Shown: positions 33,083 through 49,658 of the stretch, piece after piece
Numbering within the stretch: the first letter of the stretch is position 1
How the letters are laid out: each line of letters starts with the position of its first letter
Assembly (NCBI GenBank): GCA_029378245.1
Contig: JARKIF010000143.1
Span: 16,439 to 80,438 of the forward strand
Reading direction: 5' to 3'
From: Roridomyces roridus
Lineage: Eukaryota; Basidiomycota; Agaricomycetes; Agaricales; Mycenaceae
Length of the DNA stretch: 64,000 nucleotides
Position numbers and translations under genes: made by a program
Notes under the pieces: model-generated
Told to the model about the DNA's origin: nothing
The model's database searches: none
What the model saw: only the letters and a program-made list of their open reading frames with translations

Positions 33083-35298
33083 ATGTCCTGGCAAGAAATC
33101 GCTGCAGAGAAAAAGGCCCACCAGCTCGACTCCGTTCCCAAGGAGTGGCTTGCCTCCGGCCTCCCTTCCACCAACGACCTCAATGTCATCGAGTTTCCTT
33201 GCACCGTGTTGTCCCCGCTCGACATCGAAATCACAGAATCTACGGTTTCCAGTTTGCTATCACAGCTCGCAGAGGGAAAATGGTCTGCCGTTCAAGTCAC
33301 TACGTCGTTCTACAAACGCGCCATCATTTCTCAGCAGCTGGTGAGTTGTTCGCAGGTTTCATGAACGCGGCTAAAAGACTGCAGACAAACTGCTTGACCG
33401 AGATATTCGTGGATCGTGCACTTTCCCGTGCCAAGGAGCTCGATGAGCATCTGGAGAATACGGGGACGGTCGTCGGGCCTCTTCATGGGTTGCCCATTTC
33501 GCTGAAGGACCAGATCAGCATCAAGGGCATCGACTCCACCATGGGTGAGGAATGAATGAACTATGTTATAGATTTCTTTTCAACGATAAACTAGGTTATG
33601 TGTCTTGGATCGGCAAGCCTGCAAAGAAGAACTCTGTTCTGGTCGATATCTTGGAGTCCCTCGGCGCTGTTCCCTTTGTCAAGACCAATGTAGTGCAAAC
33701 ACTGATGGCAAGTCGATTCATTCCGTCGTTTTCCTACCCGTCTTAACCTTTCAAAAGTGGGTTGAGACTTTCAACAATATTTTCGGAAGGTCGGACGATA
33801 GACAATCTGTCGAAGAACGAGAACTCAAATTGACTTCCAGGACGTCCAATCCCTACAATCGTTCTCTTACTTCGGGTGGCTCATCGGGCGGCGAAGGCGC
33901 GTTAGTAGGTGAGAGAAATGCTAAATCACACTACCCTTCTGCTGACTCCCCTCCAGCATTGAAGGGCAGTCCATTGGGCGTGGGTTCAGACATGGGAGGG
34001 TAAGTCGTAGTCGTACCGCATGATATCGAGCGTCTATGCTCATGTCTTCCCAGCTCCATACGAATTCCTTCTGCGTTCTGCGGCGTGTACGGTTTCCGGC
34101 CCTCGTTTCATCGCGTGCCATATGCGGGCTGTGTGAACAGTCTTGAAGGTAATATTTACATTGCCTTTTCGACGGAAAGACTGAATTGGGGTCTCCAGGC
34201 GAAGACGCTGTAGTATCGGTCCTTGGCCCTCACTGCAACTCGCTCGATGGAATCAAGTTGTTCTACAAATCCGTGCTGAGCAAGGACCCGTGGCTCAAAG
34301 ATCCGTTGGTCATTCGGAAACGATGGAGCGAGGAAGAGTACAATCTCGTTGACCACGGCCGTGGCGGACAACTCTGTTTCGCGATAATGTGGGACAACGG
34401 ACTGGTTGTGCCTGATCCGCCTATTAAACGCGGTTTGGAAATGACGAAGAACGCGTTGTTGGCTGCGGGTCATAAAGGTATGTAGGTCGGCTTAGCTGAG
34501 TGCATAACCTGATCTAAAATATGCAGTGATCGATTGGACGCCGTACAAGCAAGCAGAAATCACTGAAACCTTGCAGGCCATCTGGGATTCCGGGTCGTAT
34601 GAAGATTTCAGGAGAGCAGCGGCACCCGAGCCGGTCATCGAATCCATGAGGCTCTTACCGGAGGACACCCCACTGCAGATCCGACCTGACAAGCCTTCTG
34701 GGATGACTGCCTTCGAGCTGTGGCAAGTACACAAGAAGCGGCGGGACCTCAGACAGGAGCACGCGCAGCTCTGGGAAGATAGCGTCAGCAAGACTGGGAC
34801 TGGTCGTCCTGTGGATGCTATCATCTGTCCTGCGGCACCCTACGTAGCGCCTCCCCACGGGTTTTGCACGTACGTCCAGGTTCAGCGTGCATGTACATAT
34901 GTGCTAATTACAATATTCAAAGAACCCCGAAATACACGTTAGTGCCCCCACTTTCCAAAAAATTAACACCAATGCTAACGATGGAATGAGCAGCATGGCA
35001 TTCAACCTGCTCGATTATCCCGCACTGGTCATTCCTGTGTCGCATGTGGACCAGCAATTGGATATCAAACAACCAAGGACCGAGTTTTATACCAAGGATG
35101 ACCGGGAGGGATACGAGCGATGTGCGTATTTTAACCCCAAGGATTCAAAAGAAAAGTTTACACCCGTGTGCAGACGACCCCAAAATCCACGAGCACGCGC
35201 CGATCGCGATTCAAGTTGTTGGGCGTACAATGGAAGAGGAGGCCGTGATCGCAATGTCCGAGGTAGTTGACAGGGCACTCAAAGCTGCGAATGCGTGA
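33083..35298 (+). CDS. Amidase-signature enzyme (fungal acetamidase / FAAH-like)
   Basis: About 570 residues in nine or so exons. The Ser-cisSer-Lys triad is visible: Lys in LPISLKDQ, the cis-Ser in the Gly/Ser-rich SGGSSGGEGALV, and the nucleophile in GSDMGGSIRIP. Start MSWQEIAAEKKAHQLD and the PLDIEITES segment are typical of fungal amidases related to acetamidase and fatty-acid amide hydrolase, which release ammonia or amines from amides. The C-terminal part keeps DAIICPAAPYVAPPHG, MAFNLLDYPALVIPV and HEHAPIAIQVVGR. Introns are all about 50 nt; joins around 33710-33830 and 34870-34995 are by frame and family only. It closes the accessory block at 19.7-35.3 kb. Confidence 0.92.
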
Positions 35299-35597
35299 TA
35301 TAATACAGTGAAGACCATCAATGCAATTTACTACGCGTGGAATGCTCTGGCTTAGATCCATTAAGACCGTAAAAAATAAGAGTACAGGCAACTGGTGGTA
35401 TATTCAAGGTGACGTGAAACAACTAGAGGCGTCCGGGTATACAAGAGGGAGCATTTAGCGTTCCCTACGCGATCCGCGCGTATAATCGTCAATGCAACTA
35501 GAGGGATGTCAGAGTCGTTCCGCTGGATACGTGCAATGTCCACTCACCACGCAAGTTTGGACAGAGACATCGAACTCGACAAAGAGAATCCAAGCAC

Positions 35598-36315
35598 CTA
35601 CGTGTCGTCCCCGAATGACAGTAGCGTCTTGGTCTCCTTCTTGTTCTTCTTCTTTGGGGGCCGTGATGTGTCTGGGCCATCGGTGCTGCTGCCTGCGATG
35701 GCTACCGCCTTGCGTTTAGCGGCGCCTGTCTTGAAGCCGTTCTTCGCAGACGAAAAGGACAGGCTTGGTGGCGGTGGTTTGGCTTTGGGAGGCGCTTTAT
35801 CCGGAGCTTGGGACGTAGAGGATTCAGCCGTTAGATCTGGGAGTGGTGGGAGGCCTCTTTCTGTTTTTTGCGTAGTAAGGACCAGAATGGACGCGTTCGT
35901 GCGTGCAACTCACCTTGTCGTCGAATATTCTCCGCTTCGCGCTCGGTGAGATGTTTACCCTCACGTAGGACGACCACTTGAGGCTTCTCGTCACCGTCAT
36001 CATCGTCTGCACTCCCAGGATCGTCATCGGGCCGCTTTAAGCAGAGTTACGGAGAGCATGCGGCGCGTAGTTGTTTTTTGTACCTGGGGTATAGCTGGGC
36101 GCCGGGGTATGGGAGGTCGTCCGGAGCCATCGTCGGGCTCGAATTCATCTTCCGAATCTTGCTCTCCTGCGATTCGTCTTTGAAGTTGTTGCAGGAACCG
36201 GGGAGCTTTATTCTTCGTTCATAAACATGGATTGAAGATACGAGGTGTACGGACTTGTAGAGGTGTATTGTAGTCTCGATGAGATTTGTTGTCGTGTCGG
36301 CTCCTTGGGCGCCAT
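35598..36315 (-). CDS. DUF4604 protein (KIAA1143-like)
   Basis: Four exons, about 190 residues. The start at 36315 gives MAPKEPTRQQISSRLQYTST, then after an intron the conserved PRFLQQLQRRI, an acidic linker, and the family core DEKPQVVVLREGKHLTEREAEN. A Lys/Pro-rich tail follows (PPKKKNKKETKTLLSFGDD, close to the usual LLSF-acidic end). Animal relatives are small nuclear proteins of unclear function. The stop at 35598-35600 comes two codons after the family's normal end. It shares a 73-bp divergent region with the next gene. Confidence 0.82.
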
Positions 36316-36388
36316 TCGCGGTCAGAGCAGGAGCAGTTCCGTTGACGTGATCGGATGACTTCACTGCATCCTCCTTCACCTCATCGGA

Positions 36389-37285
36389 ATGGCTTCGTCG
36401 ACACCACCTCGCGTGCCTGCGGGCATGGCTGAGTACAACGTTCGCTGGATGGAGAATACATTTCGCAATCGCAAGACGTCCGAGTCCCTTCTTACGCCCG
36501 AGCTGGAGAACGGAAACTTGAATCGCTCCGACTATGAGAGGATAATGAAAGCCTTGCCCGGCGCGCACTATTCCGAAGTCCGTCTATCTTTCTCCTCCAT
36601 CCGAAAGTCATGTTGAAACGGCTTCAGCTCATGGGTTTCGGGACAAGCGCTGTCGGTGCAGTATTGTATTCTCATTTCAAGCCGCCTCCCAAAATCCACG
36701 TCGGGCTCATTGGCTACCTCGTCGGCGAAACACTAGGGAAGGGACTTCGTGTCTGGACGCACCGACGGTGTTTTCTTGGTATCGAGAACGTGCATGGTTT
36801 CACGCGAGCGATGGATAATATCAAGCGCAAGGTGGGATACAGCCCCGGGCTCATAAGTATTACCAGGCCGCTATCATCCTACGACGCAGAGGAGACACCG
36901 TTCCAAAAGGAATTTGGTGCGCCATCACATCTGCGCTTTTTCGCCACCTGACTTGGGTCCAGACACGCCTTATGGAGGAGATGTGGCGCCAGTTTCAGTT
37001 GCCGTCAAGCCACAAACCCAGCCCGCGGCGAGATCCAGATGGGACGAAATACGGGCAGCGCGGCAAACCGATGGACCGACTAAATCCTGGGACTATGTAC
37101 GACAAGGGCGAAGGCCTGATGGTACGCCCATGCGGAAACAAAAACCAACATCGGAGGCGCAGAACGGCGAATCGTGGTCCTCACCTTACGAGGACCGTGC
37201 GGTAGCGCAAGCCAACTTTGATGCCATGTTGGAGAAGGAACGAAGAATGAGCACGAGTTCAAAGGAGCGAAATGCAGTCTGGTGA
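36389..37285 (+). CDS. Predicted small membrane protein, unrecognised
   Basis: Three exons by my reading. Residues 1-63 are soluble and basic; an intron (about 36578-36625) leads into LMGFGTSAVGAVLYSHF and KIHVGLIGYLVGETLGKGL, which look like a pair of short membrane helices in a hairpin. A second intron (about 36923-36970, with a CTGAC branch site) restores EFDTPYGGDVAPVS, and a polar tail follows. The hairpin and size recall OCIA-domain mitochondrial proteins, but key residues do not match well, so I give no name. The start may instead be the in-frame ATG at 36425. Confidence 0.65.
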
Positions 37286-37366
37286 AACAATGTACATTCG
37301 TGTTACATGGGATTAGCATGGACGGTACGATAGCAATATTGACACACAATAGAACAAATCTAACTG

Positions 37367-38379
37367 TCAAGGCACTTGGTGTTTGCCACGAAGGAGGTCT
37401 TTCAACCCTTGTCCCAACTTCTTGACCCTCCAGCTCATCGAGGAGCGTTTGCTAGTTTCCTTGAACTGGAAACTAGAGTCCTGTTCGTGGGCCTCTCTCG
37501 CAAGAGAGGCAAGGGCCATGCGCATCTCCATTTCTCCGGTGACGGAAGATCCGGAGTGTAGTGCGGCATGGGTCTGGGAGCTGGGAAAGCTCCCAAAGCC
37601 GAAAGAAAACCTAGAGGATGACGGTGGTGGTGCGGCGGCCGACACCAACGCGTCATGGGAAGCGGGGAGCATGGATGTGGGCCGCGGAGGCTTCATGGCG
37701 GTGGGCGAACTAGGGCGCGACATGTTTGGGCGAATAGCGGAATACAATGGCCGTTTGGGATGACCCAGACGGATATTAGGCTGCGAGTTGCAGCGATTAT
37801 GCGTGTATGGTGCATGATACAATGGGGCATGGGTAGCGGATGACGGAGGTAGCATAGATTGTGGGCGTTGAGTCGACGGTATCTCGATGACGACCTCCGC
37901 CACCGGGGACTGGGCAGGAGCCGACAGTCGGTAAATGGAAAGATGCTCCTTCCGACGTAGCCGTCTGTCGGTGGCTACACGGAGGCTGGGGGTTGGTGAT
38001 CGTGAAGGATACACGCCATCGTGCTCGTCGAGATTCAAGATAATGGGGCCATGGGAGAGGGAGCATGAAGATTTCGTGGAGAGATTCGTCAAGGAGGTCG
38101 TGGGATCCATTGTCGTTAGAGAATCGTCACTGTCGTAGAATGTGGGGGCGGGTTGGAAGCAGGCAGATAGGCTGGCACGGGGTATTTATGTGAATACAAT
38201 GAGGAGGACTTACCAAAGGAGAAATGTCGTAAACCGGCGTGCGGTTTCGAGAAGACCTTCAACAGAAGTAGACGCCGTATCATGGGGGCATTCGGCCGTT
38301 TGACCTGCGAAAGAGCTCGGCCCTGAGTTTCCGAGACCACCGTTGCGTCGAGCGAGATGAGCTCGGAGACGGTCGACAT
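37367..38379 (-). CDS. Disordered protein, 5' exons uncertain
   Basis: The frame 37367-38110 encodes 247 residues: Ser/Thr-rich start, RRLRRKEH basic patch, PSSPT/PRPTS low-complexity middle, a FSFGFGSF segment and an amphipathic basic end (SWRVKKLGQGLKDLLRGK). The frame stays open upstream of the ATG at 38110 through TFYDSDDSLTT, suggesting earlier exons. A frame at 38116-38379 starting MSTVSELISLDATVVSETQG with a GTAAGT donor near 38215 is the likely first exon, but I could not find a join that satisfies every frame. No family recognised. Confidence 0.55.
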
Positions 38380-38478
38380 CCAGATGGGATGTGAACCTGT
38401 GAAAAGGACCTAGCCGTGAGCGGTTAGCGCCTAAGCCCGAAAGCCCGGGACAACCGCAAACATCTCATCTCATCTTGG

Positions 38479-38727
38479 ATGACAACCAGAGCCACCAACA
38501 ACAAAAAGCTGCCCTCCTCTGTGGCAGATCGTTCCCTCTGGCAGTCCTATCAAGGTGCGCGCCAGTCAACGGACGCGTCGATGGAGACTCATAATTCAGC
38601 CCTCCCTGCAAAAACGCGTCTACAATTTTCGATCGCCTTGGCCGTGTTCGCGGCAGGTGGGCTCGCTGTCTCGGACTTTTTGGAAAAGAAAATGCCTATC
38701 GAAGGACCACCGCCGTCTGAAAAATAG
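38479..38727 (+). CDS. Small single-pass membrane protein
   Basis: 82 codons if unspliced. The core is TRLQFSIALAVFAAGGLAVSDFLEKK, one hydrophobic helix flanked by basic and then Lys/Pro-rich residues, like small inner-mitochondrial-membrane proteins. A stop-free 45-nt stretch at about 38554-38598 (GTGCGC...TTCAG) has the same donor used elsewhere in the window and may be an in-frame intron; its removal gives SYQALPAKTRLQF and a 67-residue protein. Function unknown. It is divergent from the preceding gene (99 bp). Confidence 0.6.
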   Translation: MTTRATNNKKLPSSVADRSLWQSYQGARQSTDASMETHNSALPAKTRLQFSIALAVFAAGGLAVSDFLEKKMPIEGPPPSEK

Positions 38728-38766
38728 TCTGGATACAGTGTGGTAATACAGGTGGATTGGGGATTA

Positions 38767-39546
38767 CTATGTCGTCTTGTCGCTGGCTCGGCGGAAAAGT
38801 GGCTCGAATGGACGTGGGTCCAGCATTGGCGAGTACGCCACGGCAGGTGGCAGGCTTGGGACCAGGCATTGGTGGGGATCGGGTGATATGGGCATCGGAG
38901 CAGAAGAGGTCGGTGTCGCTTTGGTCAACGAATCGAGTGAGGGGTAGCGATGTCCTTCTTCCCTCGCAATCTTCAATTCCCCATCCCTCGGCATCCAGTC
39001 AAAGTCTTCCATTCCAACCTGCTTCTTCTTCCCAACAACAGCCAGCAAGAATCCCCACCAAGAGTCGAAAAACGTGATGGCAAACATGACGATGCCGACG
39101 AACGCTATGCCCAGAGTCACCATCCCGATGACCTTCCACTCTTCTGCTTCTGCGGGAGGCGTGCTCGCCGCCTGTTTCGTGACGCCTATCGTCGCTGAGG
39201 GTGTGCTCGTAGTAGGGGTGGTGGTTTCTAGAGTAGAGTGGGATGTGGTGGATGTGGTGGATGTGGTGGATGTGTTACTAGTAGCTTGCGTGGTGGTGCT
39301 GGTTTGAGAATTGTACAACGTTCCTGTGGTACTGGGCGACACGCCAAGAGCCTTGCTAGTCGAATGCTCCTGCTTGTGGATTTTGGGATAGATTTCGGGC
39401 TCGGGGTCCGAGAGAGGTGCAGGCATTGGGTCGTCATCTCCAGTATCGCCACCCAAAAGACCGCCAAGTGAATCCAATTGAGGCGCGGGGCGGGATAGAA
39501 CGTGGAACGGAAAAAGCAGCGCAACGAGGAATAGTTGGGCGCGCAT
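38767..39546 (-). CDS. Single-pass surface-type protein with Ser/Thr-rich stalk
   Basis: About 259 residues from the ATG at 39546, which gives an immediate signal peptide (MRAQLFLVALLFPFHVLS, likely cut before RPAPQ). The mature part has an acidic region, a Ser/Thr-rich stalk (about 65-130, prone to O-mannosylation), a membrane helix (VIGMVTLGIAFVGIVMFAI) and a roughly 80-residue cytoplasmic tail. The overall plan matches fungal wall-stress-sensor or mucin-like proteins, but no WSC or other ectodomain is present. An ATG at 39588 would add 14 residues before the signal peptide, so I reject it. It starts only 45 bp after the ABC transporter stop on the same strand. Confidence 0.7.
   Translation of the reverse strand: MRAQLFLVALLFPFHVLSRPAPQLDSLGGLLGGDTGDDDPMPAPLSDPEPEIYPKIHKQEHSTSKALGVSPSTTGTLYNSQTSTTTQATSNTSTTSTTSTTSHSTLETTTPTTSTPSATIGVTKQAASTPPAEAEEWKVIGMVTLGIAFVGIVMFAITFFDSWWGFLLAVVGKKKQVGMEDFDWMPRDGELKIAREEGHRYPSLDSLTKATPTSSAPMPISPDPHQCLVPSLPPAVAYSPMLDPRPFEPLFRRASDKTT
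39241..39274 (+). repeat. 9-nt tandem repeat in stalk coding region
   Basis: The unit ggatgtggt is present 3.8 times. On the minus strand it encodes the Ser-Thr-Thr run of the stalk, so copy-number change would alter stalk length without frameshift. Confidence 0.85.
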
Positions 39547-39591
39547 GGGTGTAAGAGGCAACTTCGCGATCACGGGTACATGACGCATATT

Positions 39592-45075
<5,484 letters not shown>

Positions 45076-45416
45076 GGAAGGTCAAGAGAAGGAACGCGAT
45101 GTTATTACAGCACACTATGTACATGGGCAGATACATACACCGCCCGTCTCCCGTACGCGTCTGTCGATGAAGGGACAGTCAGCAAACAGAAACTCGAGCA
45201 AAAATCGAGGCGAAAAAGTCAGTAAAACCCGGTAAATGATCTCATGAACAGAATCGTATAATAGGGAACCACGTTCATCCTACAAAGAAAGGAGAGAGGA
45301 AAGGGACTCACAATGGAAGATGGTGGAAGGTGTAAGAAAAGCTGTCATTCCATTTCGGGCACGTCATTGACACCTCGGCCACAGCCATCTCGAGGGCATC
45401 CTACTACGGCCACCAT
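45076..45416. promoter_or_regulatory. Divergent region ABC transporter / RING ligase
   Basis: 341 bp between divergent starts. No motif recognised. The frames starting near 45313 lack a domain. Confidence 0.4.
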
Positions 45417-46990
45417 GTCTTCAAGAACTCGCGAGCCGCTTTGGTTTTGCCACGAAGTCGGTATCGCGATGTATAAACAGCTTGCTTTCATGCTCATCCT
45501 CGATCGCAGTGTAATGCAGAGATGAGACCGTTGATGGTTTGTGCTACCTCTGCAATCCATCTCCCACCTAACGCGCCTCTAACCAGGTCCCGGACCCCGT
45601 TTGCGCTTCCTGCCATGGCTCGTTTGTCGAGAAGGTTCGCAGACTACAGCTGCACTCGATTCTGCGACCAACCAGTTTAGATGGAGAATCCGACGGACGA
45701 CCCTCGTGAATTCCATCGAAATGCGCCGGAGGATGGCGAGATGCCAGTCGGCCTCGAGACATTCTTATGTTCGTAGGCTGTGGTACATGGACGTCTCGTC
45801 TGACCGACTGTACCAGTGGCACTCCAAGGCCTGGCTAATCAAACTGCTACCACGCCCGGGTCGCGGACCACCGAAGCGCGGAATAATAATGCAGGTAACC
45901 TCACAACGATGATACTATCCGTCTAAATTCAGGTCTGCAGGGTCCCCGAGTCACTAGGACTTTCGAGTTTCGCACCAGTGGCGGCAACGCTCCTCCTCGA
46001 GCAATACGTATTGGAGGCCAGTTCGGCCCAAATGGCGGCGACGAAGATCCGGATCAGCCAACGATGGCAGAGTAGGATATTTTCCTAGTTTTCTTCTGGT
46101 ATGCTGATTTCCCCGTCAGTTTCCTCCAAGGTGGTCGGGGAGCCGTTGGGGGTGATATCATGGCTCGCTATCTCATGGCCCTTCTGGGTCGGGAAGACTT
46201 GAATAGTATGTTTGCGCGTGGAATGGGGGACGGTCCTCAACCGGGTCGGATGGGAGATTATGTGTTCAATCAGGAAGGTGAGTTTGATTTCTCGTTTGAA
46301 CACTGGCCCGAAGGCTCACACTGCCAAAGCATTGGACGAGATCATCACCCAGTTGATGGAGACATCCAATTCACACAGACCTGTTGCTGCCACGGAGGAG
46401 ATAATCGAGAATTTACCACGTGAAGTTTTGGAGGAAGGCTGTTCGTCCTCGTTTTTGACCCAATATCAACCAACTAAAATGCGCCTATAGCCGCCATGCT
46501 AGAGAAAGATTGCGCAGTCTGCAAAGAACAATTCAAGCTCGAAACGGATGACCCTGACGAACAAGTCGTTATAACTCTACCCTGCAAACACCCTTTCCAC
46601 GAACCCTGTATCCTCCCATGGCTGAAATCCAGCGGTACATGTCCTGTCTGTCGGTACGCATTGCAGCCCTTTCATTTAAACAACGACTGATGTATCTGCA
46701 GCCACGCTCTTGTTCCCCAGCCGGAGCACCACGAACTACCGCCGAGAGCGAATGGCACGGGCGGCCAGGGCCAGGGCTCACGACGTGGCCCGCCCTCGCC
46801 AGGTTCCGGAGGCTCGGGCGCTGCGAGGGACTTGTTCCAGTCTCTATTCAACCTCACGGGGAACAATCCTAGCGGCAGCGGCAGTGGTGGCAACGGCCGC
46901 ACTGCACAAGGCGGTACTCGCCCTCGGTCGCACTCGGATACTGGACCTTCGAATCACATCCCTGGAGGCTGGGAGGAAGAATTGGATTGA
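45417..46990 (+). CDS. RING-H2 E3 ubiquitin ligase, RNF115/126-like
   Basis: About 370 residues in nine or so exons. Splicing the first three gives an N-terminal zinc ribbon (WFCHEC-x9-PDPVCASCHG), the element that binds ubiquitin or BAG6-type partners in animal RNF115/RNF126. A Gly/Thr-rich linker with GGDIMARYLMALLG follows, then ATEEIIENLPREVLEE and the RING-H2 domain (CAVCKEQF ... LPCKHPFHEPCILPWL ... GTCPVCR) at about 46508-46653, and a Gly/Ser-rich tail ending in GGWEEELD. Animal relatives work in protein quality control and endosomal sorting. The start at 45417 is chosen because the zinc ribbon begins 8 residues later and its second Cys pair needs the following introns removed. Confidence 0.85.
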
Positions 46991-47218
46991 GCTTTGAAGC
47001 GGTGAAAGGATGTCAACTTTTGTAGCACCTACCTACCCCACTACCCTAGTTGTGTAATTTTCTTTTTGTATCAGACTTGCAATATGATAGACTGCCAATG
47101 AGGCAATCGCGCAATGGAGAGGATGCATAATTACAATTCGTGTGCGTCTACGTGTACAGGTCGATAAAATTAAAGAGGAGACAGTCTCAAGAAAAAGGCG
47201 GCCATCACGATCCCACGA

Positions 47219-49072
47219 CTATGCAAAGCGAACCTTCTCCCCAGGACGACCCTCGGACAACAGCACCACCGCCTACAAAGCCGAGTCAGCCTCATTCCAC
47301 AAAGAGCAAGAAAACTCACGTATTTTCCACTAATCTTCCATCCGGGCTCGGTCTGGTCCAGCTTCTCCGCAATCTCGTCCCCTTCGGAACCAAGACCAAC
47401 AACAACATCACTCTTGATCGTCCTCAAACTGACCACCTTTGGCGCACCCGCCGAACTCGCCATCGGCCCAATAGCAATGTCAAACGGCGTGCTCGCCGGC
47501 GCAGCGCAGTCGTATGTCAACTTGCGGTGGTTCAAGTCGCCCTTGAAATAGACGAGGTCCGAGCGCGAGAGGTGCAGGAACAAATCGGGTGCTTCGGAGT
47601 GCAGGTCCCAGAAGGTGTAACCCGTGCACCAGAAGGGATGCTGCTCGTACACCCATTTGCCTTCCTTCTCGTATTGCTAAGGAACACAGGATCAGAGAGG
47701 CGCCAAGCAGAGGAGGAAGGCGTTACCTTCCAGCGCTGCCCAAGGCGGCGAAGAGACTCCAACTCGACGTCCGTCGCGTTGGGGAAAAGCTGGCCGTAGC
47801 ACATGGTGTTGAGGAGCCAATTCCAGTCCTTCTTCGTCACGTCGGACACAAACCACGCGAACCGCTTTCCATGGAATTTAATTTGCGTTGCAAGTCCACT
47901 CTGGAGAAGGAAGTCGGCTGCAGAGAATAAGTCGATGACGATCAAAGGTGGGAAAGCACTCACCATAGACGCAGTCGCAGTACAGTTCAAACCCAGCATT
48001 GTCGAGCACAAAGTCTATACGGCCACCCGTCTTTGAACGAACCTCCTTGACAGATTCCCAGACCTGGTTGAGGTGGTTTCCGAGAATATTCTTTTCCGTC
48101 GCCGCAAGATGGTCACCGCCGGTAGACTGGAGTGCCTTGATCTGCTCCTCCGTCATATTGATGAGGAGAGACAAGTCGGTCGAGTTGCCCCAAAGGCAGA
48201 CTTGAGTGAGCTCGAGGAACATGAGGCGCTCTGCTTCGAGCTTCTCTTCAGCGGAGAGGTCGTCGGAGATTTTGAAGGGCTCGGCGAAACGCATCGACAA
48301 CTCAAAGACGGCCTCGGAGGAGCGAGAGAAGGTGTCGCACTGGATAAAGACGCGTCAAAAGCTGGGAGAGAAAGAGGGCAAATCAAGGGCACCTTTTGGC
48401 GGTAGAACACATCGTAATCCTTCCAAAACTTGCTGATACTGAAGCACTCGTGAAGACGGCGGTACTTGTAAGCTTCTGCGAACAACCAAGGCGCGTTCAT
48501 GAAGTCTTTGCCCTGGAAGTATTTCGCGATTTCTTTGTTCCAAAGAGGAATATCTCCTTCTCCATCATCCAAGACTGAAAGCTGTCAACAGAGGGACGAG
48601 AAAGGTAGAGATTGCACGTACTTGGGCGCAGCTTTTTGTTTTCGCTGAGGTCGATCATGAGCTCGCCCATCCGTTCTATACACGCGACCAAGTCGACAAC
48701 CTGCTCCTCCTCAGACTGGTCGTTGAGCGTGCGCGTCGCGTCCTCGACGGCCTTGCCAAGGATGGTGGGCTTTTAATGTGAGGTGAGCTACAAAAAGGGA
48801 GTCCAGAATGAGAACATACCAGCCGCGAGCTCATGGTGGCATGGGCGAACGAGTACTCGTGATAACCTCTGTATGCTGGCCACGGCGGGTTGTTGGGGTC
48901 GACCTAGAGACGTTCAGAGGTGAAATGGCGCGAGCAACAAGGAGCTTACACGCGTCGGGGTGCGAGGCCAGGGCGCCTTGATGTCTTTCTTACTGGGAAG
49001 GTGGCCGAGGGACAAGGTGACCCTGGAGGGAGCACCAGCGGTGGAGGGGGCAACGACGCCGTTGGCAGACAT
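47219..49072 (-). CDS. DUF89 damage-control phosphatase, ARMT1-like
   Basis: About 480 residues in seven or eight exons. Conserved pieces in order: YSFAHATMSSRLPTIL, DIPLWNKEIAKYFQGKDFMNAPWLFAEAYKYRR (partly listed), the metal-site motif DFVLDNAGFELYCD, ADFLL, WNWLLNTMCYGQLFP, and DLVYFKGDLNHRKL near the end. The family removes phosphate from reactive sugar phosphates such as fructose-1-phosphate; the animal member was also reported to methylate glutamate side chains of proteins. The last exon (ending at 47219) gives YAVVLLSEGRPGEK. Start at 49072 gives MSANGVVAPSTAGAPSR; the first 50 residues are variable in the family. Confidence 0.9.
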
Positions 49073-49658
49073 GGTGGAGGTACGGGAGAGAGTGCAAGAG
49101 CAAACACAGGTAATTATGAGTGTGTCAACTACGGGCGCGTCTTATATACACTTTCGACTCGTCTGAAAAATCGAGGCCCTTGCACGTTTATGGGATTCAG
49201 CCCGTCATAGCTGATAAGCGAGATTGCAATACTCATGATGTCACTGTGCAGAATTTGGAGAAAGGCGGTCCCCATTTTGGCCAAGACGCTCCCGGCGTCG
49301 GTCCAACGCGTCTCAGACAACGTGTACCACACTCCCTGAACAGTCCGAGCGTTGCTGAGCCCGTCCGAAACGTCCCGAACGCGACTTGGGCCAATACACG
49401 TCATATCGGATAGGAAACGATGCTCCACAAAATTCCGTTGTGCCCGACTTCCTCGAGAGCGGGGAGGTGTCATCGGCTTCCGAATGGAAGAAGTAAGAAG
49501 AGCTAAGAAGAGAACAATGAACCTAATGAAGCACTAAGCGATACGGGATGTGCGCGTTTGGGACGCGACCGTGGGAGAATCAACAGACACGATCACGCTT
49601 GATCACGCTGTTGACCTTTGTTCTCGTCCTCATCGCTCACCACGACGCCGGCGCAGCC
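49073..49658. promoter_or_regulatory. Divergent region DUF89 gene / coiled-coil gene
   Basis: 586 bp between divergent starts. The frame continuing upstream of 49659 is not conserved-looking. No element recognised. Confidence 0.4.

Noticed and set aside
36389..37285. OCIA-domain assignment for the small membrane protein
   Set aside because: The helix hairpin is similar, but the conserved OCIA residues are not recognisable, so no name is given.
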